From Dulcicalothrix desertica PCC 7102 (lineage in GTDB: Bacteria > Cyanobacteriota > Cyanobacteriia > Cyanobacteriales > Nostocaceae), in assembly GCF_003991905.1 (NCBI RefSeq), contig NZ_RSCL01000030.1, positions 21,887 through 85,886 on the forward strand: DNA of 64,000 nucleotides, in the 5' to 3' direction. A program made the translations under genes and the position numbers. Positions 28,390 through 37,171 of the stretch are shown in pieces. Within the stretch, counting starts at the first letter, position 1, and each line of letters starts with the position of its first letter. Under the pieces are notes generated by a model, which was given only the letters and a program-made list of their open reading frames with translations, had not been told where the DNA came from and made no database searches.

Positions 28390-30339
28390 TTAAATTTCTA
28401 ATAAACCCTCTGGATTTACCGATAGTATTTCACGTCTTTGTAGCCCTTCTGAGTGTAAAATTTCGTTTGCTGCTAACAAGCCACTACTGACAGCACGCTC
28501 CATTAACCCGCACGGAAAAGGCATTTTAACCCAATCGCCTGCATAAATTAAGTTATTAATATTACTGCGAGTTTCGGGACGTTCTGCGTAACTATTAGGT
28601 GGATATCCAGAAAAGTTTTTTTGGTTGACTAGTTCACGGTGCAGGATATTAGCTTGCTTGAGTTCAGGAACAATATCATACAGTTCCTGCTCAAAAGTTG
28701 CGAGCAGTGCGGATTGAGTCGGAAACTCTTTCTCTTTATAGCAATAAGCATGTAACTCAACGACACTACCACCTGTACGTTGCGACCAGTCGATAAATTG
28801 CTGCTGGATACGGTGATATAAAGTAATGCTGTCTGTGAGTGCGTAACCAGATAGTGATGTAAAATTGCTTTGTTCCCAAGCAAAGTCACGGTCGAACCAA
28901 AAGCGACATACTGCAAAGGGGTCTGCGATGCTCAACTTTTCGATTTGCTCACGTGCTTTTTGATTAACGTCTCCATCTAAACGCTTGAATAGCTGTTGCA
29001 CCCCAGGTACATCAGTGGCAAATATATAGTAATCTGCTACGACCGTCTCTGGTTTCACAGATTCTGGTTTAATTGCAACTAATTGTAACTCGTCACTGTA
29101 ACCAATCTTTGGGCGCCCAATAATATCAAACTTGGCTAAATCTCTTTCTGCTGGTCCTTTCAAGACCTTGCCATCTGCTGCAAATACTGCACCATGACAA
29201 GGACAGTGAAATTTACCATCGTCTGCCATTTTTACGGTACACCCTTGGTGAGTACAAGTTAGCGAGATAGCTTCTTGACTATTTTCTGCCACTGCGAACA
29301 CTTCGTCTGCGGCGCCAAAATATTCAAGAGTGCTATTATCGGCAACAATAGGATTACGCTTTACAGTAAATGGTACATCACTGGCGCCGCTACCCACTTG
29401 ATACGTGAGTGAGTTGACGCTGTTATTTTCGGCTTGAATTTGACTAACAATTGCATTCGTAACAACTTGACCACCTTTACTTTTTATTGCATCAACAATT
29501 GGTTGCACTAAACTAGTACCCATATCATCTTTAGTACCATTAAAAGCTAAACCTTCGGGGTTGCCAAAAAAATAAAAGTGGAAGAACTGCATTAATTCTC
29601 CCACACTCATTAAATCAGGTGCATTCAAACTTGACTTGGCAAAAGGTAAAAAGTATAAGTCATACAAACCTTGAGGAAAATCTTTTGCTACCCAATCAGC
29701 AACCGAAATACTATCAAAACGTTGATAATTCTTTTCACGCTCAAATCCACCTATTGCTTGAAACACCTGTAAATGTTTAATTTTTGTTAAATTTATTCCC
29801 CACTGCAAGCGATTTGGTGAAGCAATTGCCAAATCAACAATATTCCACGGAAAAGCTGAACTGCTAGGACGAAATACCTCTGGTTTATAGTGTTCGCGGT
29901 AAACAAGCGAATAAAAATTTAACGATTGAAAGTTTTCTGTAGCGTTTAAATCTTTAACTAAACTATTTAAATTATAATACTGCGGAAAAAACCCATGAAA
30001 ACCATGTTCCATTCTAAACTTATCGGCGCCGACATTAACCTGCCAACTAGCAATTTTACCTCCAAACTGCGGAGATTTTTCTAGTAAAGTTACCGCAAAT
30101 CCCCTTTGACTCAATTCGTAAGCACAAGCTAAACCAGCTAAACCTCCACCAACTACCACAGCAGTCTTAGGTTGAGTTAAAGTCAATGGTAACAAAAGAT
30201 TATCTTTTTGAAATACCGTTGGTTTGGGTTTAACAAAGCGTGAATATCCCATCACAGAGGCAACAGTACCAACACCAAATAATTTTAATAAATTTCGACG
30301 AGAAATAGGAGTTTCTGGCAAATTTGAAAGTGTAGTCAT
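28390..30339 (-). CDS. FAD desaturase-like oxidoreductase with embedded Rieske domain
   Basis: A 649-residue protein. It begins with a Tat-like SRRNLLKLFGVG segment, then the FAD fold VVVGGGLAGLACAYELSQRG and MEHGFHGFFPQYYNL, a motif I associate with CrtU/CruE carotenoid desaturase-methyltransferases that make aromatic end groups. A Rieske [2Fe-2S] domain sits in the middle (CTHQGC near 363, CPCHGA near 382), with all four ligands present. The C-terminus has YAGDWVKMPFPCGLMERAVSSG. It is probably a membrane-associated carotenoid-modifying enzyme. A TetR-type operator lies just upstream, and a TetR gene and a Rieske oxygenase precede it. The exact reaction is inference. Confidence 0.78.
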   Translation of the reverse strand: MTTLSNLPETPISRRNLLKLFGVGTVASVMGYSRFVKPKPTVFQKDNLLLPLTLTQPKTAVVVGGGLAGLACAYELSQRGFAVTLLEKSPQFGGKIASWQVNVGADKFRMEHGFHGFFPQYYNLNSLVKDLNATENFQSLNFYSLVYREHYKPEVFRPSSSAFPWNIVDLAIASPNRLQWGINLTKIKHLQVFQAIGGFEREKNYQRFDSISVADWVAKDFPQGLYDLYFLPFAKSSLNAPDLMSVGELMQFFHFYFFGNPEGLAFNGTKDDMGTSLVQPIVDAIKSKGGQVVTNAIVSQIQAENNSVNSLTYQVGSGASDVPFTVKRNPIVADNSTLEYFGAADEVFAVAENSQEAISLTCTHQGCTVKMADDGKFHCPCHGAVFAADGKVLKGPAERDLAKFDIIGRPKIGYSDELQLVAIKPESVKPETVVADYYIFATDVPGVQQLFKRLDGDVNQKAREQIEKLSIADPFAVCRFWFDRDFAWEQSNFTSLSGYALTDSITLYHRIQQQFIDWSQRTGGSVVELHAYCYKEKEFPTQSALLATFEQELYDIVPELKQANILHRELVNQKNFSGYPPNSYAERPETRSNINNLIYAGDWVKMPFPCGLMERAVSSGLLAANEILHSEGLQRREILSVNPEGLLEI

Positions 30340-30394
30340 AGATTAATTATTATGCAACGCCCGGTGTATTGTACTTATTTCAACAAATATAATC

Positions 30395-30414
30395 TACCTA
30401 TCAATCGGTAGGTA
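30395..30414 (-). promoter_or_regulatory. TetR-type operator upstream of FAD/Rieske gene
   Basis: Inverted repeat TACCTA-N8-TAGGTA in the 88-base gap between the TetR gene and the FAD/Rieske gene. The size and symmetry suit a TetR dimer, and the encoded neighbour is the obvious binder. Confidence 0.6.
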
Positions 30415-30427
30415 AAGGCGAAAAAAA

Positions 30428-31090
30428 TTATTTCGGAGTCAGTCCATCTAACAAAACATCTATCATTTCATTAACTATGACTTGTTTTGCTTCAACTCCT
30501 GAACCAGGTATCACCATTGGAATACTTTCCATTACCGATAAGAAAAACCCAGCCAGTACATTTGCACGACAACAACGAATTTCTCCTTTTTGCTGTGCTA
30601 CTTCAAACATTTGCTGTACAGGGATAAATATACATCTACGAGAACTCGCCGATAACTTCTTAAGATTTTCTTCACTTAAACATGGCATATCGGTGTGCAA
30701 CATACTCAAGAGATGCACAGGTGGTTGAGAGAGAAACCAGTTTGCCGCACAATTTAGCTGTACGCGTAAATTATCTTGTTGTTCTATTGCATTTTGTAAA
30801 CCTTTATGATGATGCTCAAACTCAAGCTCAGTAACAGCTACATATAAATGCTCCTTACTCTCAAAATGATAGTACAGTGAAGCTTGCCGAATTCCCGCAT
30901 ATGAAGCAATATCTCGCATTGTTACATTACTATACCCGCGCGCACGAAACAATCGCTCTGCCGCATCAATCACGCGCGAACGTCCGTTACAAATAGTTGA
31001 TTGCTTAGAGAGTGGCGCCTCAGTCAATGTAAACTTACCTAACGTTTGGTAGTTAAATATTCGTAGTTGATTGTAGCGTAAAACTGGCAA
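30428..31090 (-). CDS. TetR-family regulator
   Basis: About 220 residues. The HTH is at roughly residues 40-85 (RVIDAAERLFRARGYSNVT, then IRQASLYYHFESKEHLY), with a helical ligand-binding half following. The start is uncertain: the frame opens with TTG inside a dispersed repeat (31086-31113), and later TTG or GTG codons before the HTH are equally possible; no ATG is available. It lies between a Rieske oxygenase and a Rieske/FAD enzyme on the same strand, and a palindromic operator lies immediately downstream. It probably represses the FAD/Rieske gene until a lipid or carotenoid-like ligand binds. Confidence 0.85.
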   Translation of the reverse strand: MPVLRYNQLRIFNYQTLGKFTLTEAPLSKQSTICNGRSRVIDAAERLFRARGYSNVTMRDIASYAGIRQASLYYHFESKEHLYVAVTELEFEHHHKGLQNAIEQQDNLRVQLNCAANWFLSQPPVHLLSMLHTDMPCLSEENLKKLSASSRRCIFIPVQQMFEVAQQKGEIRCCRANVLAGFFLSVMESIPMVIPGSGVEAKQVIVNEMIDVLLDGLTPK

Positions 31091-31113
31091 CGGATATAAC
31101 GGATGTAACGGAT
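31086..31113 (+). repeat. 28-base repeat of three AACGGATR units
   Basis: Three tandem 9-mers of the form TAACGGATR. An identical 28-base copy occurs in opposite orientation at 42726-42753. Confidence 0.85.
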
Positions 31114-31172
31114 AGTTAATTAGCTTAAAATAAGTTAATAAATAGATTCGAGATTAAATCTTAAAGGTAACT

Positions 31173-32147
31173 TTAAATACAGCCAAAAGTCACGCCTTGT
31201 TTTTTTAACCACTTACGGTAAAGCATCGAGTAACGGTCAGTTGGAAGATTTACCTCTGCTTGTAAATCAAGAGGAAGGTGAGATGGTCTTTGTGACTCAA
31301 TAATCGTGCGGTCTTCAGACATAATTTTTGCCTCTGTAGAGCACCATTGTTCATTTGTCACATTATGCACGCCTTTGAATGCTGTTACTGACCATGCAAT
31401 ACACTCTTGCTCCGAAACAGGTGTAACGGCAAATAAACTCGTCATGTTAACTTCAGGATTCCCACGCTTGTAATATGCCAACAAGGGACGGAATATATAA
31501 AACTCGTAGTTAGAAAAAGTTTTGCTAAGTTCTGATTTTCCTGTTTCAATATCTAATTCCCATAACCCAAACTTAAAGATAAGTTTATCAGAATGTTCTA
31601 TAGCTTCTCCTAGCTCAACTTCTGGTAAATTTGAATTAGAAAAAGTCCCTGAATGTACGAACGGTATATGTGCGGGGTCAAAGAAATTTTCAATTACACG
31701 CAGCGAACTTGTTTTAAACCATTGAGGATTACAAACAAATTTAGAATAATCTGCGTCATCCCACTCTGGTAAATCAGGAATATCATGTTGAGGAGTTCCA
31801 AGACAAACCCAAACTAAACTATAACGTTCTTTTACTTGGTATGTTTTAATGCAAAGTCTGATAGGCGCCGTTGTTTCTGGAGTCCCTGGAACCTTTATAC
31901 ACTTACCTTCTGTATTAAATACCAAACCATGATACGGGCAAATTAAAGTATTATTATTAACCCATCCTAATGAAAGTTTAGCTCCTCGATGTGGACAATA
32001 ATCTTGCCATGCGTGAATAGACGTACCATCATGCCAAACAACAATATCTTCTCCTAGTAAGCGTTTTGGCAGAACGGCGCCAGGTTTTAATTCTTGAGCG
32101 TGCGCGATAACGTGCCAGTCATTTAATAATACCTGGTCTTTCTCCAT
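31173..32147 (-). CDS. Rieske non-haem iron oxygenase
   Basis: A 324-residue ring-hydroxylating-type oxygenase. Rieske ligands are Cys51, His53, Cys70 and His73 (CPHRGA, CPYHGLVF). The mononuclear iron site is in NFFDPAHIPFVHSGT, with His160 and His165 and the bridging Asp157. The C-terminal third iron ligand probably lies in SEDRTIIESQRP. It resembles PobA/VanA-like and phenylpropionate-type oxygenases. Located beside the FAD/Rieske desaturase-like gene and its TetR gene, it may hydroxylate or oxidise the same terpenoid product, as CruH does after CruE in synechoxanthin synthesis. That link is inference from context. Confidence 0.85.
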   Translation of the reverse strand: MEKDQVLLNDWHVIAHAQELKPGAVLPKRLLGEDIVVWHDGTSIHAWQDYCPHRGAKLSLGWVNNNTLICPYHGLVFNTEGKCIKVPGTPETTAPIRLCIKTYQVKERYSLVWVCLGTPQHDIPDLPEWDDADYSKFVCNPQWFKTSSLRVIENFFDPAHIPFVHSGTFSNSNLPEVELGEAIEHSDKLIFKFGLWELDIETGKSELSKTFSNYEFYIFRPLLAYYKRGNPEVNMTSLFAVTPVSEQECIAWSVTAFKGVHNVTNEQWCSTEAKIMSEDRTIIESQRPSHLPLDLQAEVNLPTDRYSMLYRKWLKKQGVTFGCI

Positions 32148-32228
32148 AAATACCAGCGGCTAATGTGTTGGGAAATTTACATGATTATAATATCGCAATC
32201 AGCGCATGATTCATAAAATTTGCACATT

Positions 32229-32256
32229 GTAGAGACGTTACATGTTTAGTCTCTAC
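32229..32256. repeat. Degraded GTAGAGACG-family palindrome
   Basis: Outer arms GTAGAGAC / GTCTCTAC are intact but the core has several unpaired changes (TTACATGTTTA). Confidence 0.7.
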
Positions 32257-32388
32257 ATCTAATTGTGTATATTTATGGCGCCATTGTACTAATAATACAA
32301 ATCTTTCTCAAGAATGAGGTTTGCTTAGGCGCACGAGTTTAAATTTTTAGATAAAACTTATTTTAGTGTAGTTAGAGGTAATAATTAT

Positions 32389-32892
32389 ATGAACTATCTT
32401 GTTGCAGTATTACCAGACAGAATACAAGCGGAAGCTGCATATACTGCACTTGAAAAAGAAGGTTTGCCTACAAATCAAATTGATATTTTAGGAAAAGGCT
32501 ACAAAAGTGCTGATGAGTTTGGGTTAATTAATCCTGAACAGCAAGCTAAAAAAGGTTTCAAACGTTTGTCGTTATGGCTAATTCCCTTTGGCTATGTTGC
32601 TGGTTATGCCTTTAATGTTTTAACGGGTATTGAAATACTTCCCATTGGTCATCTTGGTAATCATATTTTTGGAGGAGTATTAGGAGCATTATCCGGCGCC
32701 TTGGGTGCGTACTTCGTAGGTGGTGGAGTTGGCTTAACAGTGGGTAGTGGGGACGCTTTACCCTATCGGAACCGCCTAGATGCAGGCAAATATCTTGTGA
32801 TAGTTCGAGGGACACAAGAATTAATTAATACGGCAACCCGGACTCTACGCTCCTTTGAACCAGAGAATCTGCAAGGGTATGCAGAGGCATAA
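32389..32892 (+). CDS. Small glycine-rich membrane protein, stress-type
   Basis: A 167-residue protein. The N-terminal 40 residues (YLVAVLPDRIQAEAAYTALEKEGL) form a ferredoxin-like alpha/beta unit as in YflT/general-stress-17M proteins. A glycine-rich double membrane segment follows (GGVLGALSGALGAYFVGGGVGLTVG), and a second alpha/beta strand (YLVIVRGTQELINTATRTL) closes it. Small proteins of this type are common in cyanobacteria and often stress-induced, but no biochemical role is known. A strong hairpin terminator follows 23 bases after the stop. Confidence 0.72.
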   Translation: MNYLVAVLPDRIQAEAAYTALEKEGLPTNQIDILGKGYKSADEFGLINPEQQAKKGFKRLSLWLIPFGYVAGYAFNVLTGIEILPIGHLGNHIFGGVLGALSGALGAYFVGGGVGLTVGSGDALPYRNRLDAGKYLVIVRGTQELINTATRTLRSFEPENLQGYAEA

Positions 32893-32915
32893 GCTTGATA
32901 ACGAAACTAACAAAA

Positions 32916-32940
32916 AAGGTGGATTGAACTTATCCACCTT
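32916..32940. terminator. Bidirectional hairpin terminator
   Basis: AAGGTGGAT-N7-ATCCACCTT, a perfect 9-bp stem between convergent genes. A run of six A precedes it, giving U6 on the minus strand, and CTTCTT follows on the plus strand. It should terminate both the glycosyltransferase and the stress-protein transcripts. Confidence 0.85.
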
Positions 32941-32944
32941 CTTC

Positions 32945-34033
32945 TTAATTCATGCTCGAAGCAGCAACAACTGAACCTTTAAAGTGTCCATTTGTCTTTC
33001 CTAAACGCTCGGCAATAACTTGACGGTACACAGCTTCATAACCATCAGCCATTTTTTGAGCGCTAAAGTTTTGCCAAACATAGTCACGGCAAATGTTGCG
33101 GTCAAGAGCAACAGCTTTGTCAATAGCTTCGACACATTCATCAACGCTTTCACAGACAAAACCAGTCTTACCATGCGCGATAACTTCAGGTGTGGAACCC
33201 ATCTTCATTGCAATAACTGGTGTACCAGCAGCCATTGACTCAACCATTACTAAACCAAAAGGTTCACGCCAAGTTATTGGGAACAGGGTTGCTGCCGCAC
33301 GTCCCATAAGTTCATTCTTTTGAATGTGGTTAGCTTCACCTAAATACTGAATTTGCTCACCATCTATACGGGGCTTAATTTCGCGTTCAAAGTATTCAAC
33401 GTCTACCACATCAACTTTACCAGCCATTTTTAAAGTCCATCCAGAACGCTTGGCAATTTCTATAGCGTGGTGTGGGCCTTTTTCTGGAGATATACGACCA
33501 ACAAAGGCTAAATAAGGTTGTTCAGATGGTTGAGGGAAAAATTTATGGCTAGCAACATCTATACCGTTATAAACTGTTGCAACACAATTCAAATCTAATC
33601 TTGGTTCACGTTGTGAATCTGAAATGCTGATATACGGCTGACGCTTGGCGTGCTTGAACATCTTTTCATTGTCAGGCGTAAAAATACCGTGCAGTGTGTG
33701 AACTGTGGGCGTTGAAACTAAATTAACGAAAGGTAAGGAGCTAAAGCCGACATGAGAATGAATAACATCGAACTCCGAAGCCCTTTCGTAGACCCAATTA
33801 AGTTGCAGCATTTCATAAATGCCGTACTCTTTAACGTTTGAGTCCAACCGCAAAGCGCGGGGATGAACTGATTCGAGCTTTGCTAAAGTTAGCGAGTCTC
33901 CCGAAGCGAAAAGCGTTACTTCATGTCCGCGTCGAACCAATTCATCTGTCAGCAACCCCACCACTAACTCAGTGCCACCGTAACCTGGTGGTGGTACTCT
34001 TTCCCATAATGGAGCAACTTGAGCAATCCGCAT
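32945..34033 (-). CDS. GT4-family glycosyltransferase
   Basis: A 362-residue GT-B enzyme. N-terminal PPPGYGGTELVVGLLTDELV carries the glycine-rich loop. The donor domain has AFVGRISPEKGPHHAIEIA and the catalytic EX7E stretch (EPFGLVMVESMAAGTPVIA). This subgroup is widespread in cyanobacteria and is often found alone rather than in polysaccharide clusters. The start follows a GGAG site closely. The acceptor is unknown; glycolipid or stress-related glycan synthesis are both possible. A long non-coding stretch precedes it. Confidence 0.88.
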   Translation of the reverse strand: MRIAQVAPLWERVPPPGYGGTELVVGLLTDELVRRGHEVTLFASGDSLTLAKLESVHPRALRLDSNVKEYGIYEMLQLNWVYERASEFDVIHSHVGFSSLPFVNLVSTPTVHTLHGIFTPDNEKMFKHAKRQPYISISDSQREPRLDLNCVATVYNGIDVASHKFFPQPSEQPYLAFVGRISPEKGPHHAIEIAKRSGWTLKMAGKVDVVDVEYFEREIKPRIDGEQIQYLGEANHIQKNELMGRAAATLFPITWREPFGLVMVESMAAGTPVIAMKMGSTPEVIAHGKTGFVCESVDECVEAIDKAVALDRNICRDYVWQNFSAQKMADGYEAVYRQVIAERLGKTNGHFKGSVVAASSMN

Positions 34034-34879
34034 TTTTTTCTCCTTAAATGTGATTTAGACACACTTGCGCTTGTTGAAGGCGCCTGTGATAGTCTTAATT
34101 GTGTTAATAAACGTTTAGCCGATTTAGCTGAATTTAGCTGAAATTTAGCTGAAATTTAAAAGTGCATTCGAGATTCTGATAAGAACTTTAAGGGTTTGAA
34201 AATCAAAACCTTATCTACCCGAAGTATTGAAGTTATACTACCACAAGAAATATTTTTATCGGAATATACCTTTAGATAGCTACTATAAAGACTGCTTAAA
34301 CCAGGCACTTTAAGTATTGTTCAGTTTTAGATAAAGCTTTTTAAAACTGACAACTACCATGCGTAAGAGTTTTAGTACTACTATAATTGCTACAATAATA
34401 GTAAGCATTTAGTACAGCTATATAAACAAGCTGGTAAACGTATAATTAGCATTTACTCTATGAGAGTAATACTATACTCGTTTATTAAGTTTTTAAAGAA
34501 AGCTGTATGTTGTCATGAATCAGTAAAAATCTCACACTGCTTGCTTTTGCGTTGTAATTACTGATAGTTTATTGGATGATTATGAAAATGTTTTTATCGA
34601 ATTTATGTATAAAATGTCAACAGTACGCAGGACATGAGGCGTTTTGCTCGAAGTAGTTTTTCGGGCAGCGTTAAAGATACTTCGCTCCGTTCCGTATGAC
34701 ACATCCGATACTTAATCAACGTTTTCGAGTCACAAACAGTGAATATTACCTTAAGTGCAGTTTGACAGTTGAAAATAGTAATCAAAATTACAGAAAGATT
34801 TAACAAACTGATTCATTTCAAATTATCTCGTCTGAATTCTTTGTACTCAATCTGTAAAATTCACCTTTGATATTGACTT
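34034..34879. other. Long gap with CHTERSEVS-type repeat
   Basis: AT-rich region upstream of the glycosyltransferase. At about 34645-34705 it contains a dispersed repeat whose minus-strand translation reads CHTERSEVS, a well-known repeat-derived peptide, not a gene. It also holds many short imperfect AAACG/TTTAG repeats and TTTAGCTGAA direct repeats (34124-34157). No RNA gene was recognised. Confidence 0.6.
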
Positions 34880-34957
34880 ATGGATAAAGCTAAATTGTGG
34901 GTAGGTGTAGTTTCCGTGCTTGTTGGCTACTGGGTACTAGTTAACTTGATGATGTAA
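34880..34957 (+). CDS. Candidate 25-residue single-helix membrane peptide
   Basis: ATG to TAA encodes 25 residues: MDKAKLWV, then a hydrophobic helix (GVVSVLVGYWVLVNL) and MM. The shape resembles the very small thylakoid subunits such as PetN or PsbM, but I do not recognise it as any of them. No strong ribosome site is visible upstream. It lies in an otherwise gene-free region and is immediately followed by dispersed palindromic repeats. A chance frame of this length is possible; the composition and clean membrane helix are the only support. Confidence 0.35.
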   Translation: MDKAKLWVGVVSVLVGYWVLVNLMM

Positions 34958-35002
34958 TATGTGGGTCAGGCATCCTGCCTGACCACTATTGTAGAGACGC
35001 GG

Positions 35003-35030
35003 GTAGAGACGTGATTAATCACGTCTCTAC
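35003..35030. repeat. REP palindrome that supplies a stop codon
   Basis: Perfect GTAGAGACG-family palindrome, preceded by a partial copy at 34991-35001. The TAG at its right border is the stop codon of the Gfo/Idh/MocA gene. Confidence 0.88.
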
Positions 35031-36157
35031 GATTTACCCGAAGGGTCAGCGGCGTGAACTAATTCTGGTTGTTGCTCGTTTGCTGGACGCTCGATAATTT
35101 GCTCGGCGCCTGGTCTAAGCTGTCGTTTAAATGTACCTAGTTTTACTGGTTTACCTGTTTGGGCAGATTCATAGATAGCGCGAATGATGCGAACATCGGC
35201 AAGTCCTTCTTCTCCTGATGGTTCGGGTTCTTTATTATTTAATACACAATCAGAGAAGTAAATAATTTCCGCTGCAAATTGATCGCCCGCTGAGAATGAT
35301 TCTTCTTGTGTTTCTTGATTAATAGTAATTTGCTGCTTGAGTTCTCCTTGATAAGAGTAAGCAGAGTCCATCCGTAAATCACCTTTTGTTCCTACTACTT
35401 GGTAACTTGATACTGATGCGGCGCCGAAACTCGATGTAAATGTTGCGAGTCGCTCTCCAGGGAAGCGCATTATTACACTTGTCATTTCCTCTATTTTTTC
35501 AAACCGCTTTTCTCCGTTGTTAGCACTGACGGCAATAATTTCGGTCGGTTCGTCCTGAAACAAATAACGTACTGCGTTAATACAGTAAACACCCATATCA
35601 TATACGGTGCCACCACCTATGGAAATATCTTCCATCCGAACGTTATCTTCAGCAACTTGCTGGGAAAATACTGAATTAAATATGCGGGGTTCACCAATTT
35701 TGCCTGATTTAATCGTTTCTATAGCCTGTAAATTTGCTTTGTCAAAATGTAAGCGATAAGCAATCATTAATTTGACGTTATTTTCTTTGGCTGCGCGCAT
35801 CATGTGTTCGCACTCTTCTTCAGTTACAGCCATTGGTTTTTCACAGAGTATATGAATACCTTTATCTGCTGCTCTTTGAGTATATTCCAGGTGTAAATGA
35901 TTAGGTAATGCTATGTATACGGCATCAATATCGCCGCTGTTGAGGCATTCTTCATACTGTCCGTAGGAGTAAGTTTTTACTCCGTATTTTTTGCCAAGTT
36001 CTTCTTGTTTAGTCGGGTCGTCAGAAACTAATGCTGTAAGTTGGGAATTAGACGCTTGTGCAAACGCGGGTAAGACTGTTTCTTGAGCTATCCACCCAAG
36101 TCTGACTACTGCGTAACGAATATGATGACCGTTGTTTGAGTTAGAATTATTAGCCAT
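35027..36157 (-). CDS. Gfo/Idh/MocA-family oxidoreductase
   Basis: A 376-residue NAD(P)-dependent dehydrogenase. The Rossmann region is RYAVVRLGWIAQETVLPAF, a variant of the usual GxGxxG. The catalytic-site motif CEKPMAVTEEECE with the EKP lysine lies at about 100, and the family beta-sheet domain with GGGTVYDMGVYCINAVRYLF follows. Such enzymes act on sugars, often glucose-fructose oxidoreductase-like substrates. The stop codon and final residues fall at the edge of a REP palindrome, so the native C-terminus may have been altered. Substrate is unknown. Confidence 0.87.
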   Translation of the reverse strand: MANNSNSNNGHHIRYAVVRLGWIAQETVLPAFAQASNSQLTALVSDDPTKQEELGKKYGVKTYSYGQYEECLNSGDIDAVYIALPNHLHLEYTQRAADKGIHILCEKPMAVTEEECEHMMRAAKENNVKLMIAYRLHFDKANLQAIETIKSGKIGEPRIFNSVFSQQVAEDNVRMEDISIGGGTVYDMGVYCINAVRYLFQDEPTEIIAVSANNGEKRFEKIEEMTSVIMRFPGERLATFTSSFGAASVSSYQVVGTKGDLRMDSAYSYQGELKQQITINQETQEESFSAGDQFAAEIIYFSDCVLNNKEPEPSGEEGLADVRIIRAIYESAQTGKPVKLGTFKRQLRPGAEQIIERPANEQQPELVHAADPSGKS

Positions 36158-36532
36158 GAGTTCCTTTTTTATTTCAATAATATGAATATTGAGATAGAGA
36201 ACAGAAATTATCTGCTTCTCAGGCTAGAAACTCATGGTAATAGTTCCATCTTCCTCGCGATGGAGAGAATTTATTATTTATCTTTATGTCATTTGGCTGT
36301 TGTTAAGTTATAAAAATTATAATCACGTATAATAATTATTATTTACAAACTTTTAACTAAATTTCAATAAAAATAGTTTAAAATCATAATTTTTTAATAC
36401 CGCAGATAGAAGCTATTTATAATTAAATAACCTAATTATATGTAGAGACGCGAGGAACATCGCGTCTCTACAACGTTTTGTTTGTAAACAGAATATTTTT
36501 CATACATTAAATTAGCAACATCACCTTATAAA
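36158..36532. other. Gap between Gfo/Idh/MocA and DUF3611 genes
   Basis: Very AT-rich, with a GTAGAGACG-family palindrome at 36442-36471 near the right end. It must contain the divergent promoters of the two flanking genes. I see no gene or RNA. Confidence 0.55.
36442..36471. repeat. REP palindrome, GTAGAGACG family
   Basis: Inverted repeat with perfect 12-base arms ending CGCGA / TCGCG and a 6-base loop GGAACA, another core variant of the family. Confidence 0.85.
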
Positions 36533-37153
36533 ATGGAAACAAGGTCAAATACACAGGTTATAGAGCGGAAGCTAGAGCAAATTGGCAATATCTTGCGGCT
36601 TGCAGGATGGATTGGTTTTTGGGTAGAGCTTGGGTTTGCTGTTGCTGGGGGACTGACATTATTATTTGCGATTACCGGACGCAGTTTCAACCAAACTATT
36701 ACATCTCCTACATCTGTACCAGGAGCAGCAGTTAATTACACTCAATCCACTACACCAGGTCTTGGAATTGGTATATTTTGGGCAGGTTGTGGAATATTAC
36801 TGTTGCTATTTAATGTTTACTTAGCGTTTCGACAAACAAGACTAGCTAGACGACTCCGTAATGGTGACATTAGCACGCATCCTAAGAAATCTGAAGTGAT
36901 GCAAATTGTGCGATGGGGTATTATTGCGAGTTTGGTAGGAATGCTCGCAACAATTATAGGAGGTGGCGTCACTCTAGCAGTACTACTTGCAAAATCAATT
37001 GCTGTACCTCAAGGTGTTGCTGTAATTGACCCCAATCGTATTATCCGCGCGCTTGATATTTTTGTTGCATTAGCAAATATGAATGGTATTACTGGAAACT
37101 TTGTAGGTTTAGTTGCGGGTTTAGGTATTTTGAATTGGTTACACCGAGAATAA
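36533..37153 (+). CDS. DUF3611 membrane protein
   Basis: A 206-residue protein with four hydrophobic helices (about 23-48, 76-100, 127-155, 177-203) and a conserved basic loop, RQTRLARRLRNGD, between helices 2 and 3. This is the pattern of DUF3611, a family of cyanobacteria and chloroplasts. The function is unknown; a plastid or thylakoid membrane location is suggested by its phylogenetic spread. No obvious partner; it converges with an SDR gene 18 bases away. Confidence 0.82.
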   Translation: METRSNTQVIERKLEQIGNILRLAGWIGFWVELGFAVAGGLTLLFAITGRSFNQTITSPTSVPGAAVNYTQSTTPGLGIGIFWAGCGILLLLFNVYLAFRQTRLARRLRNGDISTHPKKSEVMQIVRWGIIASLVGMLATIIGGGVTLAVLLAKSIAVPQGVAVIDPNRIIRALDIFVALANMNGITGNFVGLVAGLGILNWLHRE

Positions 37154-37171
37154 TATCAATACTTGTGGTGC

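Noticed and set aside
34603..34806. 67-codon frame containing CHTERSEVS
   Set aside because: This peptide is the translation of a known dispersed DNA repeat, not a conserved protein.
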